A stretch of 64,000 nt of DNA from Zygaena filipendulae (Eukaryota; Arthropoda; Insecta; Lepidoptera; Zygaenidae): positions 712,001 to 776,000 of the forward strand of contig OU015666.1 of assembly GCA_907165275.2 (NCBI GenBank), read 5' to 3'. The notes beneath the pieces were generated by a model. The model saw only the letters and a program-made list of their open reading frames with translations. It ran no database searches and was not told where the DNA came from. The translations under genes were made by a program, and so were the position numbers. Shown here one piece after another: positions 42,760 to 54,150 of the stretch. The stretch's first letter is position 1, and each line of letters opens with the position of its first letter.

Positions 42760-43965
42760 TAGTTATATGAATCATATCAGCTATACGGATCTATTCACGG
42801 TGAATTCAATCAGCAAATCCGTCCGTTAGCAAGTCGTTAATCTATATTACAATTAAACAGCGATAGACTATTATTCTATTGTTATGTGTCGAATTGCAAT
42901 GAACAGCTGAAGCAATTTGTGAAGCTGTAATTAATGTACCTTAAATGGTTGGCACTTGGCATCACTTTTGTGTCCAGCCATCGTGGACTGACGTTAAGGT
43001 GCTGGCACAATGCACGGAGTGAATGATTCGAGTCGAATGGAATCGGCGACGTGCGTCAATGTTATTGAATGGTATCATTTCATCTAGATTCAATGCTCCA
43101 TGGAATTGCATAGGTATTCAACTTCAGTGTTCCTTTAATTGCTCATTTGAACCATTTTCATATCTATAGATCTATATCTGTTATTCTATAAGTACTATTA
43201 CAATACTGTAAAGTGGTAAAAGTGAGTTTCATTGGATTAAAGGGGGTAATCTCTAGATTTATTGAACTGATTCTTAAAATTCTTCTTGTTAGCCTCTCCA
43301 CCATCATCATGTTCACGCTTTGGGAAGCATGTCCACACCGCTTGTATTTTTGTCGGTTGCATGGTCAGTACAAACCACACACACACACAAAACACACACA
43401 ACTCACAAAACACAAACACACACAAAACTTAAAGAAGCAATTTGGGTAAAATTTGGCATAATTTTGTTTTATGCAACTTATGTTTTAATTTTTATCACAG
43501 CACATATTGTGTGGAAATCGTTAAATTCGATGACCAAAGAAAGAATGTTAAAAATTTAAAAATTAGTAGGTACTGTGTGCATACACTTTAATATTATGGC
43601 CAATTGCAATAATTGAACGTAATTCAATAGGTTTCAAAAAGTCATAATTAATGTCAAACAAAGTTCCACTTCCAGTTTCCAAGAATATTTATTGTGTACT
43701 AAAGACCCTATTATTTATAAAATCCTGGCTTCATTTTTAAATATTATAACCCTAAAGTTATGACCTATTTAAGTTTATTCCAATATACCATTTCTTTTTC
43801 TTTCCCTTACCTAATCCAATCCAATAATCCCGTTCTGTCAAAATTCCTTTTTTTTTAACAATGCTTCCTAACCTTTGCTTCCTATCGTCTTAATACCAAA
43901 AATGAAAGTGGCAAATAACACTCAGTGTGGAGTCCAAAAAGAAGAGAAAAATAAAATTAATGTCA
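42760..43965. other. No gene; CA-rich tract inside
   Basis: CACACA-rich interrupted repeat at about 43375-43433 yields overlapping His/Thr-rich frames on both strands. Otherwise AT-rich. Confidence 0.45.
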
Positions 43966-43969
43966 TTTT

Positions 43970-44270
43970 TTTATGCCATAGGGGCAAACGGGCAAGTGGT
44001 AAGTGATTACCGCCGCCCATGGACATCTGCAACACCAGAAGGCATGCAGGTGCGTTGCCGGCCTGGAATGGGGACGGGAACTGGCTTTCACGTGGGGCTG
44101 CCGGAACACACCGTTAGGTGCTTGGCGACAGATTTGCAACTTGAAGGTGGTAGCTAGCCAGCCGGGCACTAGAGAGCGCCCTACCACCATGCTATGGTTT
44201 CCTCACGATGTTTTCCTTCACCGACAGCTCAAGCTCATTGTTAGGGTTTGAACCTACGCTCCCGCGGCGT
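43970..44270 (-). mobile_element. SINE-B, reverse, head partly present
   Basis: On the minus strand the B box GGTTCAAACCC (44242-44252) is followed by the same body as 25185-25490 and a longer 3' part with GGTAATCACTTACCACTTG. The A-box half is lost at 44270. Confidence 0.85.
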
Positions 44271-44274
44271 AAAA

Positions 44275-44872
44275 TATAATATAGCGGTAGGTAGGTACCC
44301 ACCCTTGCACTATAATAATATTTATAAGAATAGCAAACTAATTAAAATCATTTAATTTTAGTATAATTTCTTTTAAATATGTGGGGAGATTTCTGACCAA
44401 TAATCTGTTTGTAATATTTTTATCCCTTCATAGCTAACCAGTATTACCTGCCATTGCATGCATTAAATGCCATTTGGATTAGAATATGAAAAACCATTTG
44501 CTTCTGAACGAGTTTCGATTCCAAGAAAAAAAAAATTGGTTCCCAAGGTTCTCGAAATTTATTTGGGTATAGAGTACTTAAATCCATCTCGAGGAACAGC
44601 TAGTAGTTATTTCGATGTACATAATATAACTTTTATATGAACAACAGCTGACTCACAATCGAAAATGTTTCTTAGAATTCAATTAATAAAAATACAATTA
44701 ATTCAGTAGAAAATTTTTCTCAGAAGTAAATTAAAAATACAATCAAGATACCTAGTTCAGTTTTAAAATTTTAGTGTAACACCGACATTCCTTGTGTGAC
44801 TAATACATAATACAAGATTTTGTTATTAGAATTTAAAATGGGTAATTATCACGTTTCACGTAATGTATTTTC
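44275..44872. other. No gene; weak HelN trace
   Basis: AACAGCTAGTAG near 44595 is a decayed HelN end. Nothing else supported. Confidence 0.4.
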
Positions 44873-45048
44873 TTTCTTTCTTTCTTTCTATTAATTTTTT
44901 TTTTATCTTTATTAATGAGCTTAGTCACAATGTGATTATGCCGCTCAGTTGCATTAACAGAACACACTAAATTAACTATTATAACACAACACACTAAATT
45001 AAATATAAGATTAAGTCTAAGATAAGATGAAAGAGCCTTGAGTCTTCA

Positions 45049-45096
45049 GATCACTAACATCTCAGTTGAGCTGTATCAACTGAGATCTTAGTGATC
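45049..45096 (-). repeat. 21-bp hairpin spanning the LINE stop codon
   Basis: GATCACTAACATCTCAGTTGA pairs with TCAACTGAGATCTTAGTGATC with one mismatch across a GCTGTA loop; the TAA stop lies within the arm. Confidence 0.85.
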
Positions 45097-45395
45097 CGAG
45101 TCAAACCTCAACTCATAAAGCTCAACCAAACATTTAGTCCGATCTGAAAGTGGTTCTGACAATACAATATTGCAATCAGCAGATTCTTTCAAGAAGTATT
45201 TACACTTGTCAGTTCGGTAGGCCTCGCCGAGGACACACTCTATCAAAACATACATTATGTACACAACAGAAATCGCAGTTTGGTGACGGGGCTTTTCTCT
45301 TGAGAAATGCAAAATATGTTTTTGATGGAATATGTCCCGAACGGAGGCTATATATGCGTATAGTCGCTACTGCGGCTTTTCTTGACATATTATGA
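45088..45395 (-). pseudogene. Non-LTR retrotransposon ORF2 C-terminus
   Basis: The minus strand gives RKAAVATIRIYSLRSGHIPS, then FLKRKAPSPNCDFC, and after a one-base shift YVLIECVLGEAYRT, KCKYFLKESADC and a C-terminus VELYELRFDSDH before TAA at 45090-45088. The pattern RxGHxP followed by CxxC and LxEC matches the zinc-knuckle-like region at the end of ORF2 in Jockey/CR1-type elements, from memory of the pattern. The reverse transcriptase and endonuclease parts are absent because the insertion is 5'-truncated. The shift lies exactly in the CxxC...H/C motif, so the relic cannot encode a full knuckle. Confidence 0.7.
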
Positions 45396-45590
45396 CTATC
45401 ATTCTATTAATTATTATCTGTCTAAAAAGTTTTAAGTACCTGCCTATCTCGTAGACTCGTAAGTCTACATGTAATTTTATAGGAAATTTTTTTATCTAGG
45501 TATAAAACTATAAAACTTCACTTGGGTTTGTACCTACTACCTATTTATTCATTATCTTTTTCACAAAAGGTACAACTGGCGAACTTATTA

Positions 45591-45612
45591 TAATAATAAT
45601 AATAATAATAAT
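45591..45612. repeat. (ATA)n tract at SINE-A tail
   Basis: ATAATAATAATAATAATAATAAT directly joins the 3' tail of the following SINE-A copy, which is consistent with its own tail having expanded. Confidence 0.85.
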
Positions 45613-45866
45613 CCACATCACAACACACAGATCTACTTGATCCCACAGTAAGCTATTATTAGCTTGTGTCGTGGAAACCAAGCAAACGTGGTATATACTA
45701 CATAGAATTACTTATATATTATACTATAGATATATAAACACACCCAGACTGGAAAATGGAACCCTGTGTTCATCACACAAAGTCCATCCCCACCGGGAAT
45801 CGAACCCGGAACCCCTTGATTAGCGGGCAGGCATGGTGACCATTGCGCCAATCGGGTCGTCACTTT
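45609..45866 (-). mobile_element. SINE-A, complete
   Basis: Minus strand: A-box-like TGGCGCAATGG, B box GGTTCGATTCC, body with GTGTGATGAACACAGGG, and tail through CACGACACAAGC to a TTATTATTA tract. Confidence 0.9.
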
Positions 45867-45869
45867 AGA

Positions 45870-46920
45870 TAAAGGACGGGGTGTGCAACCGGCGAAAAAG
45901 TAAAAAAATAATTCTTCTTTAGTTTTATTTCTAGTTTACAAGCACAAATATCATTAAACTTTTGTGTTACTACTGAATAGCGTCGAACTAGTTTTTCATG
46001 GTCCGTGAACAGTTAAAATATAGGCTTTTTTTCAAGGTAGTCGGTTCCCAGAGGAAGAAATTTGACAAATTATAACTTGGAGTCAAGCAAAAAGGAAATA
46101 TCATGGCGCCGGCGCACTTTTGAATACGTAAATCAAACCATGGACCACGGCTTGTAAAGAAGTTTAGACAAATAGGGGGATTCAACTCACGAGCGCTTTA
46201 ATGTATCACTGATGCAAGGGCACGTGTTTTTTTAAAGCGTCCCTTTTTTTTCAAAAACTACAAAACGAAACGGATAACGTTGTTACGGGTACTTTCTTTT
46301 AAGACGTAGCTATTTATCTCTGACACAACACGAAATAACCTAAAATATATGCACAAGCACACATCCAAACGAACTGCGCAGGTAATAATCTAACTATCAG
46401 TTTTTTTTGTTATCAAAAGTTGTTCATTATTATGACCTTTTTGACTGGGTACCCCTTTTAATAAAAACGTTGTATAAAATTATCACTTACCACGTAACTT
46501 CTCAGTTATACGTACCATAGCACAACAAACATCTTAAAAATTCCCAGCAGAATGACAAATATGGGCTTTACTATCAAAAAATCGAATATTCGACCTTAAT
46601 ACAGAGAGTTAAGGCCGAAATTAAGATTAAGAGTTTAATAATATAGCAATGGCGAGGGTCAGCCAACACGAGAACGCGACAGCTCGGGGTTTCAATAAAA
46701 AAAAAAATGGGTCCGTTGAATTCACCCTCGAATTCACCCATTCTTTACACACGAGTGATTACGTGCTCTGAAAAAAATTACAAGTAAAACACCCAACATC
46801 AAATAGAGATTGAATAAATTAATGCTTGGTTACTTCTATTGTTGTTTTGCTTTATGTGAATAGGAACGGGTCGTGCCGTGTCTACTTCTTGTGTTTGCAT
46901 TTTTTTGTACATTTTTATAT
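45870..46920. other. No gene or repeat recognised
   Basis: Short frames only; no domain, no repeat ends. Confidence 0.45.
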
Positions 46921-46924
46921 TATA

Positions 46925-47111
46925 CTAGCTGTCCCCCGCGATTTCATCCACGGTAATTTCGGAGTTCCCGCGGGAATTCCGGGATAAAAACTATCCTATC
47001 TTTTAAGTTGGACCATATTATAAATGGTTACAAAATTGTATCAAAATCCGTTCAGTAGTTTCGGAGTCCATCGCGGACAAACAACGTGACACGTGATTTA
47101 TATATATTAGA
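46925..47111 (-). mobile_element. HelN subtype H5
   Basis: CTAGCTGTCCCCCGCGATTTC at the left and CACGTGATTTATATATATTAGA at the right. It abuts an M-346 copy. Confidence 0.85.
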
Positions 47112-47117
47112 TATATA

Positions 47118-47464
47118 CAACGTGTTAATGAATTAACTGAAAACCTGATACACCCCATTTAAAAAACTAAACAATAATATGATTAAAATATATTTTATGT
47201 CGAAAAAAATAAAACTTTAAAAGTTATTCAATATTAGTTTGGAGGTGACCTATCTACGAAATTCCAAGCGCTACGCCCGCGACTACCGGTTCGAATTTTT
47301 TTGCTGCGGGCGGCGTACGCGCCTAATATTGTATTATAAATAATTTAGACATGGGTTAATAGAATTAAAAAAATATAACCTATATTAAAACATAGTGCGA
47401 TCGATTCGCTAGTTGATTCTGAGCAAACTACTGTCTAGTTTTCAGTTAATTCATTAACACGTTG
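47118..47464. mobile_element. M-346 MITE, complete
   Basis: CAACGTGTTAATGAATTAAC (then TGAAAAC) is exactly mirrored on the right; TATATA follows on both sides. 347 bp, non-coding. Confidence 0.92.
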
Positions 47465-47489
47465 TATATATAGTATTTTGGGTCATACC

Positions 47490-47553
47490 TATACCTATAC
47501 TATACCCACGAGAACTCCGAAATTACTGCGGGTGAAACCGCAGGGACAGCTAG
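47490..47553 (+). mobile_element. HelN 3' end fragment
   Basis: TACTGCGGGTGAAACCGCAGG then GACAGCTAG|T. Confidence 0.7.
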
Positions 47554-47776
47554 TCTCTATAATATTAGTATACTAGATTATTTTGGATTCTACTAACGAT
47601 GTTAAGAACATCTGTCATTTGTAGAGGTATGGTAAAAGATTTTGTTGTGAAATCACTCTTAAATAATTTCCTTCAACATAATACATCCATTCTTTTTAAT
47701 ATGTAAATGTCTCCGAAAATATGATAATTTTTTTTAAGGAGAGGCCTTTTTGGCTTTATTAAATTATCACTAAATA

Positions 47777-49318
47777 CACACATCAAAAATGTCTAGGGAT
47801 CAAGTGCATTTTAGAGAATTGCCGCCAATTGGGATTATTATTGTAACTTTTCTGGATCCTTTTTGAAATTTTTTATTGAATTTCACCATTTCAATAATGA
47901 ATTTTATTCAAATTTTGTTTAAACTTTTAAAAATAACTGTCATTAAAAATCCCTATAAAAGCGTGTGATGGCGGTTTTACAAAAACATTACAATTTCTGC
48001 ATCGTAACTGAAAAAAATTGCATCGGTATGGAGCGATGACACCAATTGCCTAGAGAAGAGATGAGAGCCGTTGGAATGTTGGAAGCTGGCGCCAGGCAAC
48101 GCACTGTGGCTACTGCTGTTGGGACAAGGCAGAGCGTCATAAGCCGCCTATGGACACGCTATCGCATCACGGGCAGTGTGGCCGAGCGACATGGAGGGCG
48201 AACTCGTATCACCACTCGAAGACAGGACTGGTATATCCATAATACAGCGTGAAGAAATCGTACTATGACCGCCATGATGATAACTACGAGGCTCCACAGC
48301 GCTTCAGGCTTTCTGATAAGCTATCAAACCATACGTAATTGTTTAAGAGAAGTGGGTCTGCGATCCCGAAGGCCTCTGAGAGTTCCACCAATAGCGCCCC
48401 GCAATCGTAGAGCCCGTTTACAATGAGCTCGCGAAGACAGTAATTAGGAGGAAGAAGACTAGCGTGGTGTTTGCTTTTCCGAGGAATCTGGTTTCGGTAT
48501 GAGGCCGGATACAAGATGTACATTAGTTTGGAGAAGCCCTGGACGTCAAGAACGATTGAAATTCTGTTAGGAAGTTCATCCATATGGAGGGGGAACAATG
48601 ATGGTTTTAACGGGTATTTAGATCGGTGGAAGAACCGATCTCATTTGGATCAGGGGCAACCTTAATGCTCGGATTTATACGACAAGTATTGTATCAGATG
48701 TAATCATCCCTTTGCGAAGCCAGTTGGGTGATTCGTTTCAACTTATGCACGACAATGCACATCCACACATTGTTGGAGTCGTAACACGCACTCTTGCCAA
48801 TGCTGATATCAACGTCCTGCCGTGGCCTGCTCAATCACCAGAATTAAATCCTACTGAGCACGCATGGGATATACTCCAAAGGAGAGCTCTGCCGAGTATG
48901 GACGCCGTAAATACCCCACAACAACTTTTTGACTTCTTACAAAGAACGTGGGTGGCCATTCCTCAAAGTGATTTTGATGAACTGATTTTAAGCATACCAA
49001 ATCGCTGCGAATGTGTGATTCATGTCAATGGAAAGAACACAGATTATTAATTTGTTAATACATTACAATAAAAGTTTCATAAACCCCTGTCTTTGCCTTC
49101 TTTGCAATTTTATTGTCGACTTGGAATTGGTTCAATTTCTCACATCTTACAAAAAATGAATATTTTCTTAATTTATTCAAAATGTGGGGATTAGTTGTTA
49201 ATTTAGATTTGGGAAATAAGGTAGGCAACAAGCCCAGAAGATTAGATTAGATTTAAATTAATTGGGTTTCTTTTTATAGCAAAAAATGTACTTGATCCCT
49301 AGACACTTTTGATGTGTG
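47777..49318 (+). mobile_element. Tc1-like DNA transposon, full length, inactive
   Basis: Both ends read CACACATCAAAA(A/G)TGTCTAGGGATCAAGT in opposite directions, with TA on each side (47775-47776 and 49319-49320). The 1.54-kb length and single plus-strand transposase relic fit the Tc1 group. Its ends and protein differ from the 16859 element, so these are separate families. Confidence 0.92.
48028..49050 (+). pseudogene. Tc1-like transposase pseudogene (DD34E type)
   Basis: Would have encoded the enzyme moving this element. The likely start ATG 48028 is followed by an in-frame break; the readable N-terminus is PREEMRAVGMLEAGARQR with a helix-turn-helix (QSVISRLWTRYRITGS) and HGGRTRITTRRQD. 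After shifts, FSEESGFGMRPDTRC sits where Tc1 proteins have the first catalytic Asp, here Glu. Then VWRSPGRQERLKF, a TAG, VHPYGGGTMMV and another TAG before GRTDLIW. The last block is open to TAA 49050: LMHDNAHPH (second Asp) and PWPAQSPELNPTEHAW (third residue, Glu), with 34 residues between the two, the Tc1 spacing. It ends VNGKNTDY. Frameshifts, stops and the Asp-to-Glu change make it inactive. Confidence 0.85.
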
Positions 49319-49324
49319 TAGTAT

Positions 49325-49501
49325 GAAGAGTCGCTTCTGTCCCTCTGTATGCTTAGATCTTTAAAACTACGCAACGGATTTTCATGCGGTTTCCACCAAT
49401 AGATAGAGTGATTCATGATGAAGGCTTACATCTATATTTCACCATGGAATTCCCGCGAGAGCTCTGAAATTACCGCGGGTGAAACCGGGAGGGGGAGCTA
49501 G
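49325..49501 (+). mobile_element. HelN subtype H8
   Basis: ACGCAACGGATTTTCATGCGG, CCACCAATAGATAGAGTGAT and the end CGCGGGTGAAACCGGGAGGGGGAGCTAG|T. It starts within a few bases of the Tc1-like element's right TA. Confidence 0.8.
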
Positions 49502-49605
49502 TTACTAATAATTAAGTTCATAAAGTCAATATTAACAATCAAAACAGTCAGCATCAAAATAGGATCAAGTTTATTCAGAAAAATTCTAGTCTACAAATCA
49601 GAGAA

Positions 49606-49920
49606 TGGGATTGTTGACTAATTTTTATTTTTTAGTCCGTCTTGTAGATTATTAAAAAATATTGGACACGTATTTTTTCTTTTTTTACGTAATCAAAGAA
49701 AAACGGCGATATATTGAGTTGAAATATCACTATTCTGACAGTCTGTATGGCGGTTTTAGCGGTTAGTGACGTCACGACCCACTCACCCTAAACTTTAATG
49801 CACTTTATCTCCGTATATTTTAATTTATTTGAAAAATAAAAAAATACGTGTCTAATGATTTTTTATTTTCTAAAAGACGGACTAATTAAAATTTTGATTT
49901 TCAAAAGTTGTCAACATCCC
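49606..49920. mobile_element. M-CRE MITE, one palindrome deleted
   Basis: GGGATTGTTGACTAATTTTT to AAAGTTGTCAACATCCC. Only the second TGACGTCA (49767-49774) remains; the first is removed by a small deletion in GAAATATCACTATTC. Confidence 0.9.
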
Positions 49921-50329
49921 TATTCAAATTGCGTACCTACCTACCTACTACATGGGCACAAATTCAACTACGAGAGTTCAATTTTCAAATTTTCCACCGT
50001 AACACTGTAATTATGAGTTACCTTTTAAATTTTGTATTAAATTTGTTTAAAATTAACTTTTGTATAAGCTTGTTTAACTTTCGCGAACGAAGTACCTGCT
50101 GGGGGAACTTATTAATTATTTCGTGGAAATTTTAAAGCACATATTGGGTGTGTACATTGATTTTATTTTCAATTTCTAGATAGAACAAAGCACGCAACAA
50201 TTTCGACTAAAGTAACATGATGTGTGAACGTATGTCGTTAATGTTTTTATTACAACACAACTTTAAACCACCGTTCTATCTGAGTGAATTTTTAAATATA
50301 TCGATAAAAGTAGGTGTTCTATCCTAGTA

Positions 50330-50510
50330 ACATAATAAACGCGAAAGTTTGTGTGTTAGGATGCTCCTTCACGCAAAAACTACTGAATGGATTTTAATGA
50401 AACTTTAGAATAATATAGCTTATAGATCAGAATAACACATAGGGTGCTTTTATGCTGGGATTCCCGCGGGATCTCCGAAATTGCGGGTGATGCCGCGGGG
50501 AACAGTTAGC
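50330..50510 (+). mobile_element. HelN subtype H4
   Basis: AACATAATAAACGCGAAAG, AAAACTACTGAATGGATTTT, CAGAATAACACATAGGG, ending GCCGCGGGGAACAGTTAG. Confidence 0.8.
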
Positions 50511-50815
50511 TAGCTAGCAAATTTCATAAAATATTATTTCATTGACTGATATTTATAATGACGAAAACTTTTTAAAATTAAAATATAAATAAAAAATTGT
50601 GTTTGTAACTTTATACATATTAATTTATTATTTTGAGTTATTCAATAAAAACAATAACGATAAACCTAATTAAAAACTGCTCGTGATAAGTCGTGTGAGT
50701 AGGCACCTACCTATAATGTAGAGATCATGCAGAAAACTTAAGATCCAAAACCGAACATAGGTACACAAGATTTAAGAAAGAAACCGGACAAACTTGCGTT
50801 CATTTCCATCACAAA

Positions 50816-51052
50816 TGGACATAGATAAGCAATAGTGTGTTAACCCACACTGGAGAAATTTTGAGTAAATCGTGTTTTAAAAGTATAAATTTTGGGTCAA
50901 CATTTTTTATGTTCAATATTTAGTTACATATTTAAACAATATAATAAGGTAAACAAATAATTAAAAAACGTTCCCTAACACTCAATAAATCGTTCTGAAT
51001 CAATAACTTAATTTTGAGGGTTAACATGTTATTGCTTATGTATCTGCGTCCA
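50816..51052. mobile_element. M-237 MITE
   Basis: TGGACATAGATAAGCAATAG to the complement of TGGACGCAGATACATAAGC, same length as the other copies; AA on both sides. Confidence 0.9.
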
Positions 51053-51069
51053 AATAGTGACAAGCGAGC

Positions 51070-51089
51070 ACACACACACACACACAGAC
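51070..51089. repeat. (CA)n microsatellite
   Basis: Short CACACA run next to the M-237 copy. Confidence 0.85.
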
Positions 51090-52924
51090 ACCTCTCATCT
51101 CGAGATTAACACAGCTCACCCCATTACTGTAACCGTGTTAGTAAAACACACGGCTACAATTTCGTTGCTAAACTAATTTAAGGCGCATTGCCGAAATACC
51201 CGTGGACAACTTAATTTCTACTACGGCGTGTGTGTTTCCATTGTTTTCTAGTTAGTTGTTTGTAAGTATAAGTTCGTTGAATTTTGTATATTAAACTTAA
51301 AATTGTTTAAAATTAAACTGTTTTCTGATGTCTGTCACGTTGAACATCTGAAACAAATCGTAGTTTTAAATAAAACAAAAGAGGAAACCATTTTGGTGTT
51401 TACTTGTTGGTAGGTATACGGATACAATAATTATAATCTTAGAGGTGACGATTCTGTCTGTCACACTTTAAAGACAAAATTCTTAAAAACTCCATATTAC
51501 ACTGATATCTAAATATAATCTGGAAAAATAATATAAATAAGACAAAAAAAATAGATTTCGTAGTAAAATAAATTAAAACAACAACGTTCGAATTTTCAAA
51601 ATTCACGAATTTTTTCCTGCGAAATTTAGAGCCGTATTTATCTTTATATATGTGCCAGTGTTAAAAGTTTTAAATTAAATTTTTGAAATGTGAATCATAA
51701 AAGAATACAATACTATAAAACTAAGAATATTGAAAATTAAAATTGGAAACACGAAATTATTGCGTTAGGTTTTCACCGTCATGGACGTATAATGGAAACA
51801 ATTTTGTAATTTTCGCAACACTGAAGTGATTAGGGATTGCGTCGTAGCACACCGAGATATAAATAATTGTGTTTATTAGTTCATTTGTATTGTTTCTGGT
51901 CCCATTACAGAGCTTTATGCGTCATAATCACGTAATACCTGAACACTATGGACTCTATTCAACTTCTTGTTAAACTTTTTCTATACAAAAGGTACGTAAT
52001 AAGACTAAATGGATTAAAACATATATTGTATCACCCTGAGTTTTCCAAAGAGCGCCGTTAAAAGCGACAGATATGTAGATATAATTTCTATACTTCAGTC
52101 TGTGGCAGTGGCAGTAGAGTGACTTAGAAATGACTTCAATTCCCTCGTTTATTTTTGGTCAATTAAACAAACGACTGCAAAAGTGGATTTTGTAGTTTCT
52201 TGTAGTGTTATCTGGTAAAATAAAGTTTCGAGCTGGTGGTGTTTCAAGATGGTGTGTGTGATGGGTGCACTGAAATGACTGGTCTCATCCTGATTCTTTT
52301 TCAGCAGCAGCAACATAAATTTAAATTTGTAAACCCACAATGTGGTTATAAAAAAAAACACAATTTTAAGTACCTACATGACACTGGGTAAATCTGCGAT
52401 GTCCACAAAAAAAAAGAAAAAAAAAACAATTTAGATTTAGAAGCATAGGGTCGGCAGTCTCGACAATGTTTTTGGTCCCTAAAGTTAACGATCGATACGA
52501 TAACGTCAAAACGTCTAGACTGCCGGCCTAGGATACTCAAATAACGACGATGATTAGGCACAAGTTTTCCTAGTGTCGATGCTGTTCTAATCGCGTTGGT
52601 AACCGACTTACATGAATCATACTGAAAACAAAACAATTATAACATCAGACATAATATCATTGGGTGTTAGCTGTAATAAGCAATAAAAAACTGGCATAAC
52701 GACCAAACAAAAGTGCGGTGAGTCATATACATAGGTATATACGAGTATACGTGTGTCGTCGGAACGTACCCACAGACCTACCATCTAGCTTATTATTCAT
52801 AGTTTTACGCCAGTGTGCATCGCTGTCACACCGCGGTGCATGAGTCACTGAAGGATTAGAATTTAATAAAGTGTTTTTAATGCAGTGAGAGTTTACATCG
52901 CTCGCTAAGGTTCAATAAGCTATT
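51090..52924. other. No gene recognised
   Basis: The longest repeat-free part of the window. A 96-codon minus frame at 52346-52636 lacks a domain; the part 52430-52620 is less AT-rich than its surroundings and could be an exon or old repeat. Confidence 0.4.
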
Positions 52925-53222
52925 TGACTAATAATTGTTTTCTAAATTTTATTAAGTCCGTCAGTTGGACAGTAAAAAAATTATGTACACGTATTTTTTG
53001 CTTTTTCAAATTAACGAAAATATACTTGGATAAAGCGCATTAAAGTTTGGGAGTGGGGGCTCGTAACGTCATATGCGGGTAAAAACTGCACCTTGTGACG
53101 TCACGCGACGTTTCGTTTGAAAGTATCTCCGTTATTTTTTGCTTATTTCAAAAGAGAAAAAATAATTGTGTCCAATAATTTTTAAGAATCTACAGGATGG
53201 ACTTAAAAAAATTTGTCAAATA
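52925..53222. mobile_element. M-CRE MITE, diverged
   Basis: TTTGACTAATAATTGTTTTC and AAGTCCGTCAGTTGGAC to GGACTTAAAAAAATTTGTCAAAT. One palindrome is intact (53096-53103); the other reads TAACGTCA. Confidence 0.8.
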
Positions 53223-53433
53223 GCCTTCGAACATTATTGTAGCTTTTATTTTTATAAAGTTATCGTGAGACAGGACGGTGATTAGATTTCATCTTTTAAG
53301 TTAATAAGTCCATTTTTTTATCGTAAAAACAAAACTATTTATAAAACAGTTTTTCTTACACTGTTTATTTGGTTATTTATCTGTGTGACTGATTCCAATG
53401 TTTTTACGGAAATGAGTTTTGTTTTTTTTTATT

Positions 53434-53702
53434 TTTATTTGTTTGTTATGCTTTCACGCCTTAACGGCTCAACCGATCATCATGAAATTTTGTACACACC
53501 TTGTCAGAGGAACAGAGAAGGACATAGGATACTTTTTATCGCAGAATTCCCGCGAGAAATCCAAAATTAACGCCGGTGAAATCTCATAAAATTTTGCATA
53601 CACGTTGTCAGGAGTGCCGAAAAGGACATAGGGTAGTTTTTATCCCAGAATTCTTACAGAATCTCCGAAATTTCCGCGGGTGAAACCGTGGAGAACAGCT
53701 AG
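53434..53702 (+). mobile_element. HelN subtype H1, inner unit duplicated
   Basis: CGGCTCAACCGATCATCATG, two ACACNNTGTCAG...GGACATAGG blocks, and the end CGGGTGAAACCGTGGAGAACAGCTAG|T. Confidence 0.85.
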
Positions 53703-54150
53703 TGATATTTATATTTTTTCACTTGGAATATCCTCAACATAATATGTTTTTCATGTTATAATAGCAAGAAATGCTAGAAAACTAGTAACTCTAGCCCCTT
53801 GGAAATAAAACTAGCTTAGTTTTTCAGCTAGTATAACAACTGAGAAAACTATTAGGATATAAGTTTTCCATATGCGAAAACAAGCATTCGACAGGAAACT
53901 TATTGACTCAGCCGCCGGTCGCAAACCTGGATTTATCGATCCGACATAGTGAAAGGCTGTACAGATCGATAAGATCGATGACTCACGCGCTACTGGACAT
54001 TGGCTCGGCGATATCAGATGTGTAGGCAAATAAATTGCGGCCCGGTTTTGAAACTATTAGCGTGTTCAGTGATAATTAGGTGTCAGGTTTCGTATTGGGT
54101 CGCCACGTGGGATGTTCTTGGGTTTGACGATAGATATAAATGAAATGATA

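Larger units (their letters stand above)
44897..45401 (-). mobile_element. LINE 3' end, 5'-truncated insertion, 11-bp duplication
   Basis: TTCTATTAATT lies on both sides (44886-44896 and 45402-45412). The minus-strand element runs from coding remnant through a 3' UTR (AGCGGCATAATCACATTGTG) to ATTAATAAAGATAAAAAAAAAA, a poly(A) signal and tail. Length is 505 bp. This is a classic truncated product of target-primed reverse transcription; the coding end suggests a Jockey/CR1-like group. Confidence 0.9.

Noticed and set aside
42390..42770. 126-codon plus-strand frame
   Set aside because: Crosses several HelN fragments; similar strings arise in other frames wherever HelN copies lie.
43375..43433. 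His/Thr-rich frames
   Set aside because: They are translations of an interrupted CA repeat.
43963..44251. Frames on both strands with matching partners at 25235-25556
   Set aside because: The shared protein-like similarity comes from both loci being SINE-B copies.
48284..48598. 104-codon minus-strand frame
   Set aside because: Antisense shadow of the Tc1-like transposase relic.
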